Of a DNA stretch of 64,000 nucleotides, positions 40,479-51,300 are shown one piece after another. A program made the position numbers and the translations under genes. The number at the start of each line of letters is the position of its first letter. Positions within the stretch are counted from its first letter, which is position 1. The notes beneath the pieces are model-generated. The model was given only the letters and a program-made list of their open reading frames with translations, was not told where the DNA came from and ran no database searches. The stretch is taken from the NCBI RefSeq assembly GCF_021917145.1, contig NW_025813750.1:62001-126000 (forward strand). Direction: 5' to 3'. This DNA comes from Hypomesus transpacificus (Eukaryota; Chordata; Actinopteri; Osmeriformes; Osmeridae).

Positions 40479-42135
40479 TACAGTGCCCTCCAAAAGTATT
40501 GGAACAGTGAGGCAAATTCCTTTATTTTTGCTGTAGACTGAAAACATTTGGGCTTGACATCAAATAATGAACGTGAGACCAGAGATCAACGTTTCAGCTT
40601 TTATTTCCAGGTATTTACATCAGGATCTGATGCACAACTAAGAAAATATCACATTTTGTTTGAATCCACCCATTTGTCATGTGATCAAAAGTATTGGAAC
40701 AGATATACTTAAAACATATTTAAGTGAATAAGACTTAATATTTAGTTGCAAATCCTTTGCTTTCAATAACTGCAGCAAGTCTGTGACCCATTGACGTCAC
40801 CAAACTTTTGCATTCTTCCTTTTTGATGCTTTCCCAGGCTTTCACTGCAGCCTCTTTCAGTTGTTGTTTGTTTTGTGGGGTTCAGTCTCCTCTTAAGCAG
40901 GTAAAATGCATGCTCTATAGGGTTTAAGTCTGGAGATTGACTTGGCCAGTCTAATACCTTTCATTTCTTGCCCCTGATGAACTCCTTTGTTGTTTTGGCA
41001 GTGTGTTTTGGGTCGTTATCTTGCTGCATGATGAAGGCTCTGCCAATCAGTTTGGTTGCATCTTTTCTTAAATTGGCAGACAAAATGTTTCTGTAGACTT
41101 CCGAGTTCATTTTGCTGCTGCCATCATGTGTTACATCCTCAATGAAGATTAATGAGCCCGCCCCAGAAGAAGCCATGCAAGCCCAAGCCATGACATTACC
41201 TCCACCGTGTTTCACAGATGAGCTTGTGTGTTTGGGATCATGAGCAGTTCCTTTCTTTCTCCAAACTTTAGCCTTTCCATCACTTTGGTAAAAGTTAATC
41301 TTTGTCTCATCAGTCCATAAAACTTTGTCCCAGAATTTTTGAGGTTCATCTCTGTACTTTTTGGCAAATTCCAGCCTGGCCTTCCTATTCTTCTTGCTAA
41401 TGAGTGGTTTGCATCTTCTGGTGTAGCCCTTGTACTTTTGTTCATGAAGTCTTCTGCGAACAGTAGATAGTGATACCTTCACTCCTGCCATCTGGAGGTT
41501 GTTGCTGATCTCACTAACAGTTGTTTTAGGGTCTTTCTTTACAGCTCTCACAATGTTTCTGTCATCAACTGCTGATGTTTTCCTTGGTCTACCTGTTCGA
41601 CGTCTGTTACTTAGTACACCAGTAGTTTTCTTCTTCTTCAGGACATTCCAAATGGTTGTACTGGCTATGGCCAATGTTTCTGCAATGGCTCTGATTGATT
41701 TTCCATCTTCTCTAAGACTCACAATTGCTTGTTTTTCACCCAAAGACAGCGCTCTGGTTTTCATGTTGTTTTCACCTCTGAATACAGTCTGCATAGACAA
41801 AACCTATCTTACCCAATCTGAACCTGAGTGTAGACATTCAGTGGTATTTATTGATTGAATAATGTATGTAATAGGACACACCTGGGCAACAAAACACACC
41901 TGTCAGTCACATGTTCCAATACTTTTGCTCACGTGACAAATGGGTGGGTTCGAACAAAAAGGTGATATTTTCTAATTTGTGCATCAGATCCTGATGTAAA
42001 TACCTGGAAATAAAAGCTGAAACGTTGATCTCTGGTTTCACATTCATCGTTTGATGTCAAGCCCAAATGTTTTCAGTCTACAGCAAAAATAAAGGAATTG
42101 GCCTCACTGTTCCAATACTTTTGGAGGGCACTGTA
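40479..42135 (-). mobile_element. Tc1-type DNA transposon nested in the Dada-like element
   Basis: 40481-42133 (1,653 bp) with TA duplications on both sides. Terminal inverted repeats of about 220 bp begin CAGTGCCCTCCAAAAGTATT. Each carries an outer and an inner AAAAGTATTGGAAC motif, an IR/DR layout as in many fish Tc1 elements. Both repeats are nearly complete, so the element could in principle be moved by a transposase made elsewhere. Confidence 0.93.
40961..41800 (-). pseudogene. Tc1 transposase, inactive
   Basis: 279 residues from Met 41800; the family start is more likely the internal MKTRALSLGEK at 13. Paired-type helix-turn-helix region at about 15-125 with GRPR at 70-73; DDE core with WTDETK (Asp 164) and QDNDPKH (260-266). 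The frame then meets TGA where the family has Trp (GKK-W-K), before the PIEH block that carries the catalytic Glu. Just downstream, at LKRRL, a few bases are also missing (RRLNPTK for the family's RRLKGETPQNK), so the C-terminus is broken twice. Confidence 0.88.
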
Positions 42136-42954
42136 GTAGCTCATGCAAAACACAACATATTGTTTGTAGTATGTTTTTAAATTGCAAGAGATTCAGATGT
42201 AGTCCTAGGAACATGATCATTTTACCTTGAGCAGTGCTGGGGTCCAGTCTGTTACCAGGCAGTTTAGACTGAGCAGCGGATGGATTCTTATATCCTGAAA
42301 AAAAGGACAAAGTTAGTCACCGTGTAAAAGTTATATTTCAGACTGACAGAGGCAAATTGCATGTGTGCTTTGTTTGCATGTAAGAACTTCTCTCAATTGG
42401 ATCTGTCAGCAACTATCAAACAGCTTTAATCCTAAATAAATAATTTTGTTCAAAAACCTGTTAAGCAAACAATGCAAACGGTGGCATGCACATTCATGCA
42501 GTCATCATGCAGAGTATAAGACAAATAACACTTACCCTCAACGAAGAGCCTGTAAATTCATAATGGGAATCATGCAGAGTATAAGAAAAAAAAACACTTA
42601 CCATCAACGATGGAGAGGATGTAAATTCATGATTGGAGTTTTGAAAGGCAGAACACCATAAACATTGAACAAGGCCAGAAATGTGGCATGAACATTGAAC
42701 AAGGCCAGGAACGTGGCATGAACATTGACCAAGAGTCATGTCTTGGTCCCAACAACTGATATGCAAAGAGACCTCGGCCTGCTGGTCTCTTATTCCTGGG
42801 AGATGAAGATGCACCCGAAGACAGGGCAGCAGCTAGTGACAAAGCAGAGATGAAAAGATGTACAACATGCTGTCAAGTAGCAGTTCAAAAGCATATTGCT
42901 TTAAATGTGTCCTCAGTCACACACAACAAGGCCCACAAAGGAACATTCACTTAC

Positions 42955-43026
42955 AGCTCTGCTTGACCATCTTGGAGGGGGAGATGTTCAGCATGGCTTG
43001 CTCCAGGTCTTCATCTTCATCCATGA
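42955..43026 (-). CDS. Dada-like protein, second coding exon
   Basis: 72 nt between acceptor accacag|TC and donor AGAGCT|gtaagt. Joins exon 1 in frame to read VVMDEDEDLEQAMLNISPSK, an acidic linker. Confidence 0.55.
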
Positions 43027-43180
43027 CTGTGGTGCAAACAGGAAAGAAACATAAGAATGTATTCCTTTCACTGTACAATAGTTACATTTATATCCTATCT
43101 GTTACATGCATCAAATGAAAGTTAACCATAATCACAAGCATTAAATTACTTATAATATTTAATTAATACTGATGACCTAC

Positions 43181-43862
43181 CCACGGCTTGGCTGGAGGCG
43201 AGCAGAGGAGAGGACATGGATGCCTCCTGGGTCTTCTTGGTCAGGTACCGCTTCAGTTTGTCCATGCTAGTTCCCGGAGTGGTGGTCCGGGACAGAACGA
43301 ACGCTGCAAAGCCATCCGCCCTACCCTCCCAGACGTCACCCCAGGTCCTTGTTGGCATGCGGCCAAAGCCGACCTGTTGGTCCTCCTCCACTGAGCTGAC
43401 AGCCCCGGTCCTCCTGGCCTCGTACTCCAGCACTGCCTTGATTTCCTTGAAGGAATTGGCATACCCTACAAAGGACCGCAGGCTGTCTTTGCTGGGCCCA
43501 TCCAAAGGCATGCCAGCCATTTGCTCCTTTTCAAATTGTTTAATGAGGTACAGAGTGTACCCCACATCATTTTCAAGGAGCCATCTGACCAATTTCCCCT
43601 TATACTTTCCAAACTGTAAAGTATACTCCCCCAACACCTCAGTTTGATCAGACACATCCCCCCCTCGGTCACGGACCAAAGAGCACGCCCTTGCCCTCAT
43701 CTGCTCCTCCTTTATGGGTGCTGACTTGTCCTTCAGAGAGACAGAGGAGTCCTTCCAACGCTTGGCTTCCTCAGTTGCATCTTGGAGAAGGTAGCCATGT
43801 GACCCCTTCCGAAAGACCACCACCACTCTCCCAGGATAAAAACTAAAAACTTGCTTAGACAT
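43181..43862 (-). CDS. Dada-like protein, first coding exon, copy 2
   Basis: ATG at 43862-43860 directly after the acceptor tacag. 682 nt, about 227 residues, no stop, donor GCCGTGG|gtaggt. Starts MSKQVFSFYPGRVVVVFRKG. Residues 79-100 carry LQFGKYKGKLVRWLLENDVGY, a short ExoX-C-terminal-like module also seen by eye in related fish elements. The rest is charged and unrecognised. Confidence 0.65.
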
Positions 43863-44594
43863 CTGTATTTAAAAGAAATAACACATTCAATAATTACAAC
43901 AAATTACATGTCAAGAGGGGGTGGTAGCCAGAGTATTTTCAAACAACACTGCCCTACAGTAGATCTGTATCTATTCGATGAGTGTGCTTACTTGAGGTGA
44001 ATGTGCCTCATCTCAACTCCCCCATCCTCCCCCATCCCCCAACAATCCCCCTCAATGTCCTTTGTCTTGGAATGTGTATTAGCTGCGAACAGCTCTCTTC
44101 TAACATGACTTTTATTCACGATTCACTATTAATTTTACATAACATGCTGGCAAACCATTGTCGGTATATTGTTAGTAACTAACGTTACTGAATAACTTTG
44201 GGAAGTTATAGTAGTACCAACGTAACATTGCATTAGTGGCTACTGTACATACAGTTTCATTCATTCATACTGTTAGACTGAGAGTCATAGCGTGCTCAAT
44301 GTTGAGTTTTCACAAAGCAGAGATGAGTAAAATAACATGTTCATTCATAATTTAGCTAGCTATTTTTAGATCTATCCAGATGGATATCTTACCTCAGTGC
44401 AGATCTACGTGTACTGTTCTCTCAAAAAATATTCTGATCTGAGACGCTTCTCTATCTCGTAAGAAAACCGCGAAACAGCGCCCCCCAAATCCCCATAGTG
44501 GCCACAAATGGTAGTATTCGATATGGTTAAGGATAGCCATAGAGAATGAATGGGAAAAGTTAAGGAAGTTAAGACCATTCATCGCAGCCTCCCG
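43863..44594 (-). other. Dada-like 5' end: intron and noncoding exon
   Basis: A donor at 44392-44391 (CTGAG|gtaaga) and the acceptor just before the ATG imply a 5' noncoding exon (about 44393-44594) and a 530-bp intron. No coding potential. The promoter must lie in or outside the right terminus, next to the tRNA-Gly remnant. Confidence 0.5.
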
Positions 44595-44629
44595 CGCGGC
44601 TGACCCGGGTTCGATTCCCGGCCAATGCA
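44595..44629 (+). pseudogene. tRNA-Gly(TCC) 3' half, split by Dada-like copy 2
   Basis: CGCGGC duplication followed by TGACCC, an intact T arm and CCAATGC-A. Partner of 35348-35390. Confidence 0.85.
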
Positions 44630-44756
44630 GAACCTTGAGAAAAATGTGTTTTATCTGGGTCATTCCACTGCTTGCGGGCATTAGATATAGTCACGTGAGC
44701 TCCTGGACGATCGATCAGCTTCGGTTCGAGCTCGGCTGGCCAACAGTTGACAACGG

Positions 44757-44838
44757 GGTAGCGTGGCCGAGCGGTCCAAGGCGCTGGATTAAGGCTCCAG
44801 TCTCTCCGGAGGCGTGGGTTCGAATCCCACCGCTGCCA
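44757..44838 (+). tRNA. tRNA-Leu(AAG)
   Basis: Identical to 1320, which occupies the equivalent place after copy 1. Confidence 0.95.
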
Positions 44839-45146
44839 CTTTTGTAGGGTGCTAACGGCGTCTCATTGCTTTCACGTCAGTAAGTGGGTTTGAAAGGTGA
44901 ACTGTGGCTCGACGTGTTGTGTTGTCGTTGATGCTTTCTTGGGGGATCGTAGGTATAGTTGCTCCATCACCAGACAATACAAACCGTGAAGAGGCATTTC
45001 GTCTCTTGTGACGGTCGAACACATCCGGAGTAGGCCAAGTGTTCCAAACTCGACAGAAGTATAAACCAGGTTTAGGGCAATCTGTTACTAGTTCAGTATC
45101 GATCAGTTTTGGGAGAAGCTCGGGTGGCCAACAGCTGACAACGGGG

Positions 45147-45228
45147 GGTAGCGTGGCCGAGCCGTCCAAGGCGCTGGATTTAGGCTCCAGTCTCTCCGGA
45201 GGCGTGGGTTAGAATCCGACTGCTGCCA
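45147..45228 (+). pseudogene. tRNA-Leu(TAG) pseudogene, broken B box
   Basis: Same defects as 2707. Confidence 0.7.
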
Positions 45229-45548
45229 TTTTTGTAGGGTGATAATGCCGTCTCGTTGCTTTCAAGTCAGTAAGTGGGTTTTAAAGTTGAATTATGGCTC
45301 GACATGTTGTCGTTGATGCTTTCTTGGGGCATCGTAGGTATAGTGGCTCCATCACCAGACAATACAAAGTGTGAGAGGCATTTCGTCTCTTGTGACGGTC
45401 GAGCACATCCGGATTAGGCCAAGTGTTCCAAACTCGACAGAAGTATAAAACAGGTTTATGGCAATCTCTTACTAGTTGGACGTCAGTAGGTGGTGTGAAA
45501 AATCGAACCGTGGCTCGAAAAGCTGTGCGATCATGGAGGATGTTGTGG

Positions 45549-45620
45549 GCATTGGTGGTATAGTGGCAAGCATAGCTGCCTTCCAAGCAGTTGACCCGGG
45601 TTCGATTCCCGGCCAATGCA
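45549..45620 (+). tRNA. tRNA-Gly(TCC)
   Basis: Identical to 2112; upstream flank GATGTTGTGG. Confidence 0.95.
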
Positions 45621-45748
45621 GAACCTTGAGAAAGATGTGTTTTATCTGGTGTCATTCCACTGCTTGCGGGCATTAGTTATAGTCACGTGAGCTCCTGGAC
45701 GATCGATCAGCTTCGGTTTGAGCTCGGCTGGCCAATAGCTGACAACGG

Positions 45749-45830
45749 GGTAGCGTGGCAGAGCGGTCCAAGGCGCTGGATTAAGGCTCCAGTCTCTCCG
45801 GAGGCGTGGGTTCGAATCCCACCGCTGCCA
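45749..45830 (+). tRNA. tRNA-Leu(AAG), D-stem mismatch
   Basis: A box TGGCAGAGCGG: C12 to A, against G23. Confidence 0.75.
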
Positions 45831-46141
45831 CTTTTGTAGGGTGCTAACGGCGTCTCATTGCTTTCACGTGAGTAAGTGGGTTTGAAAGGTGAACTGTGGC
45901 TCGACGTGTTGTGTTTTGTTGTCGTTGATGCTTTCTTGGGGCATCGTAGGTATAGTGGCTCCATCACCAGACAATACAAACCGTGAAGAGGCATTTCGTC
46001 TCTTGTGACGGTCGAACACATCCGGAGTAGGCCAAGTGTTCCAAACTCGACAGAAGTATAAACCAGCTTTAGGGCAATCTGTTACTAGTTCAGTATCAAT
46101 CAATTTTGGGAGAAGCTCGGGTGGCCAACAGCTGACAACGG

Positions 46142-46223
46142 GGTAGCGTGGCCGAGCCGTCCAAGGCGCTGGATTTAGGCTCCAGTCTCTCCGGAGGCGT
46201 GGGTTAGAATCCGACTGCTGCCA
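46142..46223 (+). pseudogene. tRNA-Leu(TAG) pseudogene, broken B box
   Basis: Same defects as 2707. Confidence 0.7.
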
Positions 46224-46543
46224 TTTTTGTAGGGTGATAATGCCGTCTCGTTGCTTTCAAGTCAGTAAGTGGGTTTGAAAGTTGAATTATGGCTCGACAT
46301 GTTGTCGTTGATGCTTTCTTGGGGCATCGTAGGTATAGTGGCTCCATCACCAGACAATACAAAGTGTGAGAGGCATTTCGTCTCTTGTGACGGTCGAGCA
46401 CATCCGGATTAGGCCAAGTGTTCCAAACTCGACAGAAGTATAAACCAGGTTTATGGCAATCTCTTACTAGTTGGACGTCAGTAGGTGGTGTGAAAAATCG
46501 AACCGTGGCTCGAAATACTGTGCGATCATGGAGGATGTTGTGG

Positions 46544-46615
46544 GCATTGGTGGTATAGTGGCAAGCATAGCTGCCTTCCAAGCAGTTGACCCGGGTTCGA
46601 TTCCCGGCCAATGCA
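46544..46615 (+). tRNA. tRNA-Gly(TCC)
   Basis: Body as 2112; AATACTGTGCG upstream and TAACC downstream, as at 34742. Confidence 0.93.
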
Positions 46616-46741
46616 TAACCTTGAGAAAGATGTGTTTTATCTGGTGTCATTCCACTGCTTGCGGGCATTAGACTAGTCACGTGAGCTCCTGGACGATCGA
46701 TCAGCTTTGGTTGGAGCTCGGTGGCCAACAGTTGACAATGG

Positions 46742-46823
46742 GGTAGCGTGGCGGAGCGGTCCAAGGTGCTGGATTTAGGCTCCAGTCTCTCCGGAGGCGT
46801 GGGTTCGAATCCCACCGCTGCCA
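46742..46823 (+). tRNA. tRNA-Leu(TAG), A box variant
   Basis: TGGCGGAGCGG for TGGCCGAGCGG, plus the AAGGTG wobble. Confidence 0.75.
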
Positions 46824-47137
46824 GTTTTGTAGGGTGCTAACGGCGTCTCGTTGCTTTCACGTCAGTAAGTGGGTTTGAAAGGTGAACTGTGGCTCGACGT
46901 GTTGTGTTGTGTTGTCGTTGATGCTTTCTTGGGGCATCGTAGGTATAGTGGCTCCATCACCAGACAATACAAACCGTGAAGAGGCATTTCGTCTCTTGTG
47001 ATGGTCGAACACATCCGGAGTAGGCCAAGTGTTCCAAACTCAACAGAAGTATAAACCAGGTTTAGGGCAATCTGTTACTAGTTCAGTATCGATCAGTTTT
47101 GGGAGAAGCTCGGGTGGCCAACAGCTGACAACGGGGG

Positions 47138-47219
47138 GGTAGCGTGGCCGAGCGTTCGAAGGCGCTGGATTAAGGCTCCAGTCTCTCCGGAGGCGTGGGT
47201 TCGAATCCCACCGCTGCCA
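47138..47219 (+). tRNA. tRNA-Leu(AAG), D-loop variant
   Basis: GCGTTCGAAGG for GCGGTCCAAGG; one of the conserved D-loop G residues is lost. Confidence 0.75.
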
Positions 47220-47539
47220 CTTTTGTAGGGTGCTAACGCCGTCTCGTTGCTTTCAAGTCAGTAAGTGGGTTTTAAAGTTGAATTATGGCTCGACATGTTG
47301 TCGTTGATGCTTTCTTGGGGCATCGTAGGTATAGTGGCTCCATCACCAGACAATACAAAGTGTGAGAGGCATTTCGTCTCTTGTGACGGTCGAGCACATC
47401 CGGATTAGGCCAAGTGTTCCAAACTCGACAGAAGTATAAACCAGGTTTATGGCAATCTCTTACTAGTTGGACGTCAGTAGGTGGTGTGAAAAATCGAACC
47501 GTGGCTCGAAAAGCTGTGCGATCATGGAGGATGTCGTGG

Positions 47540-47611
47540 GCATTGGTGGTATAGTGGCAAGCATAGCTGCCTTCCAAGCAGTTGACCTGGGTTCGTTTCC
47601 CGGCCAATGCA
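47540..47611 (+). tRNA. tRNA-Gly(TCC), T-arm changes
   Basis: T stem CCTGG and T loop TTCGTTT (A58 to T), which weakens the B box. Confidence 0.65.
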
Positions 47612-47739
47612 GAACCTTGAGAAAAATGTGTTTTATCTGGTGTCATTCCACTGCTTGCGGGCATTAGATATAGTCACGTGAGCTCCTGGACGATCGATCA
47701 GCTTCGGTTCGAGCTCAGCTGGCCAACAGTTGACAACGG

Positions 47740-47763
47740 GGTAGCGTGGCCTAGCGGTCCAAG
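47740..47763 (+). pseudogene. tRNA-Leu(AAG) 5' part, split by the LTR element
   Basis: First 24 nt (GGTAGCGTGGCCTAG...CCAAG), ending in the 5-bp target duplication. The rest of the gene is at 55816-55878. Confidence 0.9.
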
Positions 47764-48303
47764 TGTCAGAAGTATTGATCTATCAAGCATTGCACAGTCA
47801 GTCGGTGAACAAGTTTAAGAAAGCTTTATTGCTTGTGGCCGGCCCACAAGGAGACAAAACATCACACCCCATTGTGCTACAAGTTTGTCCGCTAGCATGT
47901 TGCGCTAGCTAGCTATTTAAGCAGAACCGCCCTTTACAGTCATTGGTTAAGACAAAGGCATGCAAATGTTCCATTGCTCTTCTTCATTGGCTCCTTGCAT
48001 AGACCTGGCGCGCGCGTGTGTGCGTGCGTGTTTGAGTGTGTGCGTGCTTGAGTGTGTGCGTGTGTGTGCCTTTTGACCCCTGTAAGCTTGACCACATGAT
48101 TCACCCAACACAGATAAGGCCAGACATCTTTTATGGCCTCTCCAGTAAGAGAGAGTGGTCAGCCCAGGTCACCTTGTTTACGTATGCCTCATGTTACCCA
48201 AAGTCCAGATTTGGGGGTAGGCTTCTCTCTACACACAAGGAATGCTGAACACAGAATCATTCTTATACAGGATAAATGTGTTACATCTTCAATTTCTCCA
48301 ACA
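47764..48303 (-). repeat. 3' LTR (left copy)
   Basis: 540 bp, TGTCAGAAG...CTCCAACA on +. An AATAAA signal lies on the minus strand at about 47830-47825. A GT/GC-rich microsatellite runs around 48007-48069. Confidence 0.9.
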
Positions 48304-51300
48304 TATCCCTCCTGTTTATCCTGAATAAAATGTGTCATTCCAAAGCCACGCCTACACACAGTCAATAAAATCAAAAATACATAAAATAAAAATAATTCAT
48401 AAAATAAAAAATGTGTAATATTCAATAAGACTACACAGCATTATAGTCTAGCAGTGTGAATGCTTGGACATGACGGTAGCCCATGGTATTGGGTAAAACC
48501 CGTCATCACTTAGCAGAATGGTCATTTGACGTCTGATGAGTTGGACCTCATCTCAGATCTCCTTCACACAAAATCAAATAGAAACAAAGATTGCAACAAA
48601 GAATTCAATACAGAAATTATCAGGATATAAGAACATGCCTACTTGTTGTCTACCTGGTCATCTCTAAAACCATCAAACATTCAGTAGACTGTCAGTCAGG
48701 TTTTTCTAAGACAGGCCCTGATTGTGCTCTTCCTCTCCAGGTTAGGTGATAAGCATTTCTGTCCAAGTCAGGGAGTCATAAACCTCAGTTAACCAAACAA
48801 AAACCTGTTTAACCCTTAAGTCACCCCAGATTCTGTCTCCAAATGCACTCTCCCACAACTTATCTCCATTTTATAGATGGCAAAAGAAGCTCACCCTCCC
48901 CCGAAGGTGATCTCATACAGCGCAGTCAGGACTCTAAATCAACAGACATTTCTCTCCAGCCTCCTGCTAACTCTTTTACAACCTCTTCATGATAAAAGAT
49001 CACTTTTGCACATCTCCTGAAATCTCCTTACATGTTCTCAATTTCTGTTTTCAAATTAATATCAACTTTCTGTGATGCAACCAAGTTTCTCAAAAGCAAA
49101 ACATCAAGCTTTAATGCAACTCCCAAATAATACTTAATCAAGTCATATAAATGAAGTATTGTAGTATCATGGTCACAGTATTGTTATCTCCTCTTCCGAC
49201 AGTCAATAACTGTTCTCAAAACATTCAAACTTCTGCCCTGGAACATAACATATCAACTGGACATCTTTACATAACTGGTAGAACGTATCATGATAGGAGT
49301 GTTTGTACCTAAATTTTATTCCACAGAAAAGTTTCTTACGTATCTCAAGATTAAAACAACACTTCTGAATCTGTTTAACATTTGCATTGTTATCAATTAA
49401 ACAGTTAAATCATATCTGTAGTCATAGCACCATGTAGTTCCTACATATTTCAACATCCAAAACGGAACATCATTCTCAAGACAATTCCCCTTGTTTCTCA
49501 AAGTCCAATTTCCTGAAACTGATGCCATGATTGTGTGCATGGTGATTGTGTAATCTTCTCATAGAAAATGTAGTCTAGTTGATCAAAACGGCAACCTCAA
49601 CGCACTGTTTTCCTTATTTTGCCATCATCAAACAAAGTGCACGCTTGACTCACGTGTACCATGCCATTTCCTCTCTGAAACTAGCCAGGAATGACCCTGT
49701 TCACCTTGGGTCATTTTCCAGGACTTAACGTGTCAAATCTGTCACCACAATCCAGTCTCCTTAGGTCAGGGACCTCTCACTGGATTGAGACAGCATCTCT
49801 CTCCTGTCTGCAAATTTCAGAACAAAGTAGACTACACAGTAATTAAAATTACATTCTCACAGAGGTCAGTTGAAGGCAACTGACTCGTCGTTGGTCCATT
49901 CCTGAATCTTTACATTTCTTTAGCTCAATAAAGTTCATGCATATCTTGTTCTCTCTCAAAGTATGCTAAAAAAGTTTTGTCTTAAAGTTTCCTTGAATAG
50001 TTTGCAAATCCATATACTGTGAACACTCTTTCGTTATCATTCCCTCCTGTTGAGACATGATCAATCTCATGGCTCAATATTATAGCATAACGAAATAGAT
50101 TCTTCAGTAACATAAGTTCCTCCTGTGAATTTACACAACCCATCATTTGTGACACTCCTTGCATTTCTCTCAAGACAGTCTCATCCACATTATACCTTTC
50201 CTAATGTTAAGACACCTGTATGGCTGCCTCTTTTGCTGCCACATCTGCTTTAGCATTCCCAGAAAAATAAAATCTATGTTATCAGTATGAACTTTTAGTA
50301 GACCAAACACATTTTTCACAATCGCCATCTTTCCTTGTAGATAGTCACTGAGGTTAAAAGATTGCATCTTTTAACCATAGGGAACAGCAAAGTAAACATT
50401 ATCCATTCCAACCACTAATTTTCAGTCATTAAATCCAGTTCTTAATACTAGTTCGTTTTGCTCGTCTCAGCGGTGTTGTCTTTATCTGTCTTATTGTTTC
50501 CACTAGTGGCATCATACAGGAGCAATCACCTTTTCAAACCATAGTATAGGGAAGACTATTATGAATATTAGCAACAGTAAGCTACATATGGTACCACGAA
50601 GGTCACAATACTACGGATGAGGAAATAGGTCACCCATCCTTTCTACCTTTCCCTGCTTACTGTCTCCTATCTTTTTAGCCTACACCCTATGTCTCTGTTG
50701 GCCGTTGATTTCTTCACTGAGTTTGAGACGCGCCGTTCTTTAAGAGAATGACTCCCCTTTGTAGTCAGACTTGTGCCTCAAGACTGTGGTGAGTAACTAA
50801 TCTGTCCCTGTATCAATGTCCCTTCCTTACAATGTGACAAATGCATCCAAGACGTCCTCTCTGCTATTTTGACTGCAGTGGGTGTGGTGAGTAGTACCTG
50901 ATACGGTCCCTCCCACCTGGGCTGGACCAGTTATTTCTTTTTGATAACTTTAATCAATACCCAACCTCCTGGTTTGACTCATCCACTCTTTGGTTTACTG
51001 CTTCACCTGGAACAGAATTTAGCAGAAGATCTCTTTTCTAGTTAGCATTTTGTATAAAATCGGTTAACTTTTTGATCCACTTCATCAGGAATTTGGATTA
51101 CTTCTAGTAGAACCAACACAAGTTATTCAAAACTCTTATTTATCCATTGTTGAACAAACATGTATAACAAGACAATACCTCATCATTTGATATTCAACTC
51201 CTATTACTGATGTCTAGAAATCTGTTTCTTTGTTCCCTTTTAAACAAAATCAACTGTTAGTCTAATTTCTTTCACTCCAAAAACCTTTTCTTTCTTTCAA

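Larger units (their letters stand above)
40210..42954 (-). other. Intron-rich middle of Dada-like copy 2
   Basis: Besides the Tc1 element at 40481-42133, this stretch holds a likely exon near 42228-42293 (acceptor ttttttcag|GATATAAG), a segment duplicated in tandem at about 42505-42634 whose copies each carry a GGTAAGTG donor, and a 30-bp tandem repeat at 42657-42735. No long frame of the main gene is here. Confidence 0.5.
35391..44594 (-). mobile_element. Dada-like DNA transposon, copy 2 (both ends present)
   Basis: 9,204 bp, or about 7.55 kb without the nested Tc1 element. Flanked by CGCGGC at 35385-35390 and 44595-44600 inside a tRNA-Gly anticodon arm. Ends: GGGCAGACGC at the left and, inverted, GGGAGGCTGC at the right (after one base), so only a short imperfect terminal repeat. 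It carries one spliced gene on the minus strand, with exons at about 43181-43862, 42955-43026, 40114-40209, 38774-39979, 38235-38606, 37427-38104, 37236-37311 and 36037-37103, and probably other small exons between 40.3 and 42.9 kb. Insertion in a multicopy tRNA gene with a 6-bp duplication and a large DDE-like transposase match the Dada superfamily; hAT, Kolobok or another superfamily is less likely given the target. Confidence 0.75.
44601..47763 (+). repeat. tRNA array block F
   Basis: Seven Leu loci (the last one split by the LTR element) and three Gly loci. Its left part matches block A from 1191 on, including the GGGGGATCG and GTTGCTCC spacer markers, because both follow a Dada-like right end. 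Confidence 0.9.

Noticed and set aside
35391-44594. Host multi-exon gene instead of a transposon
   Set aside because: The exons lie between target duplications inside a tRNA gene, occur in three copies, and encode a transposase-like protein.
35391-44594. Polinton or other large virus-like element
   Set aside because: No polymerase B, integrase, ATPase or capsid-like frame; ends and duplication fit a simple DNA transposon.
48036-48425. Small frames in and next to the left LTR
   Set aside because: They run through a GT-rich microsatellite and the LTR border, with no protein likeness.
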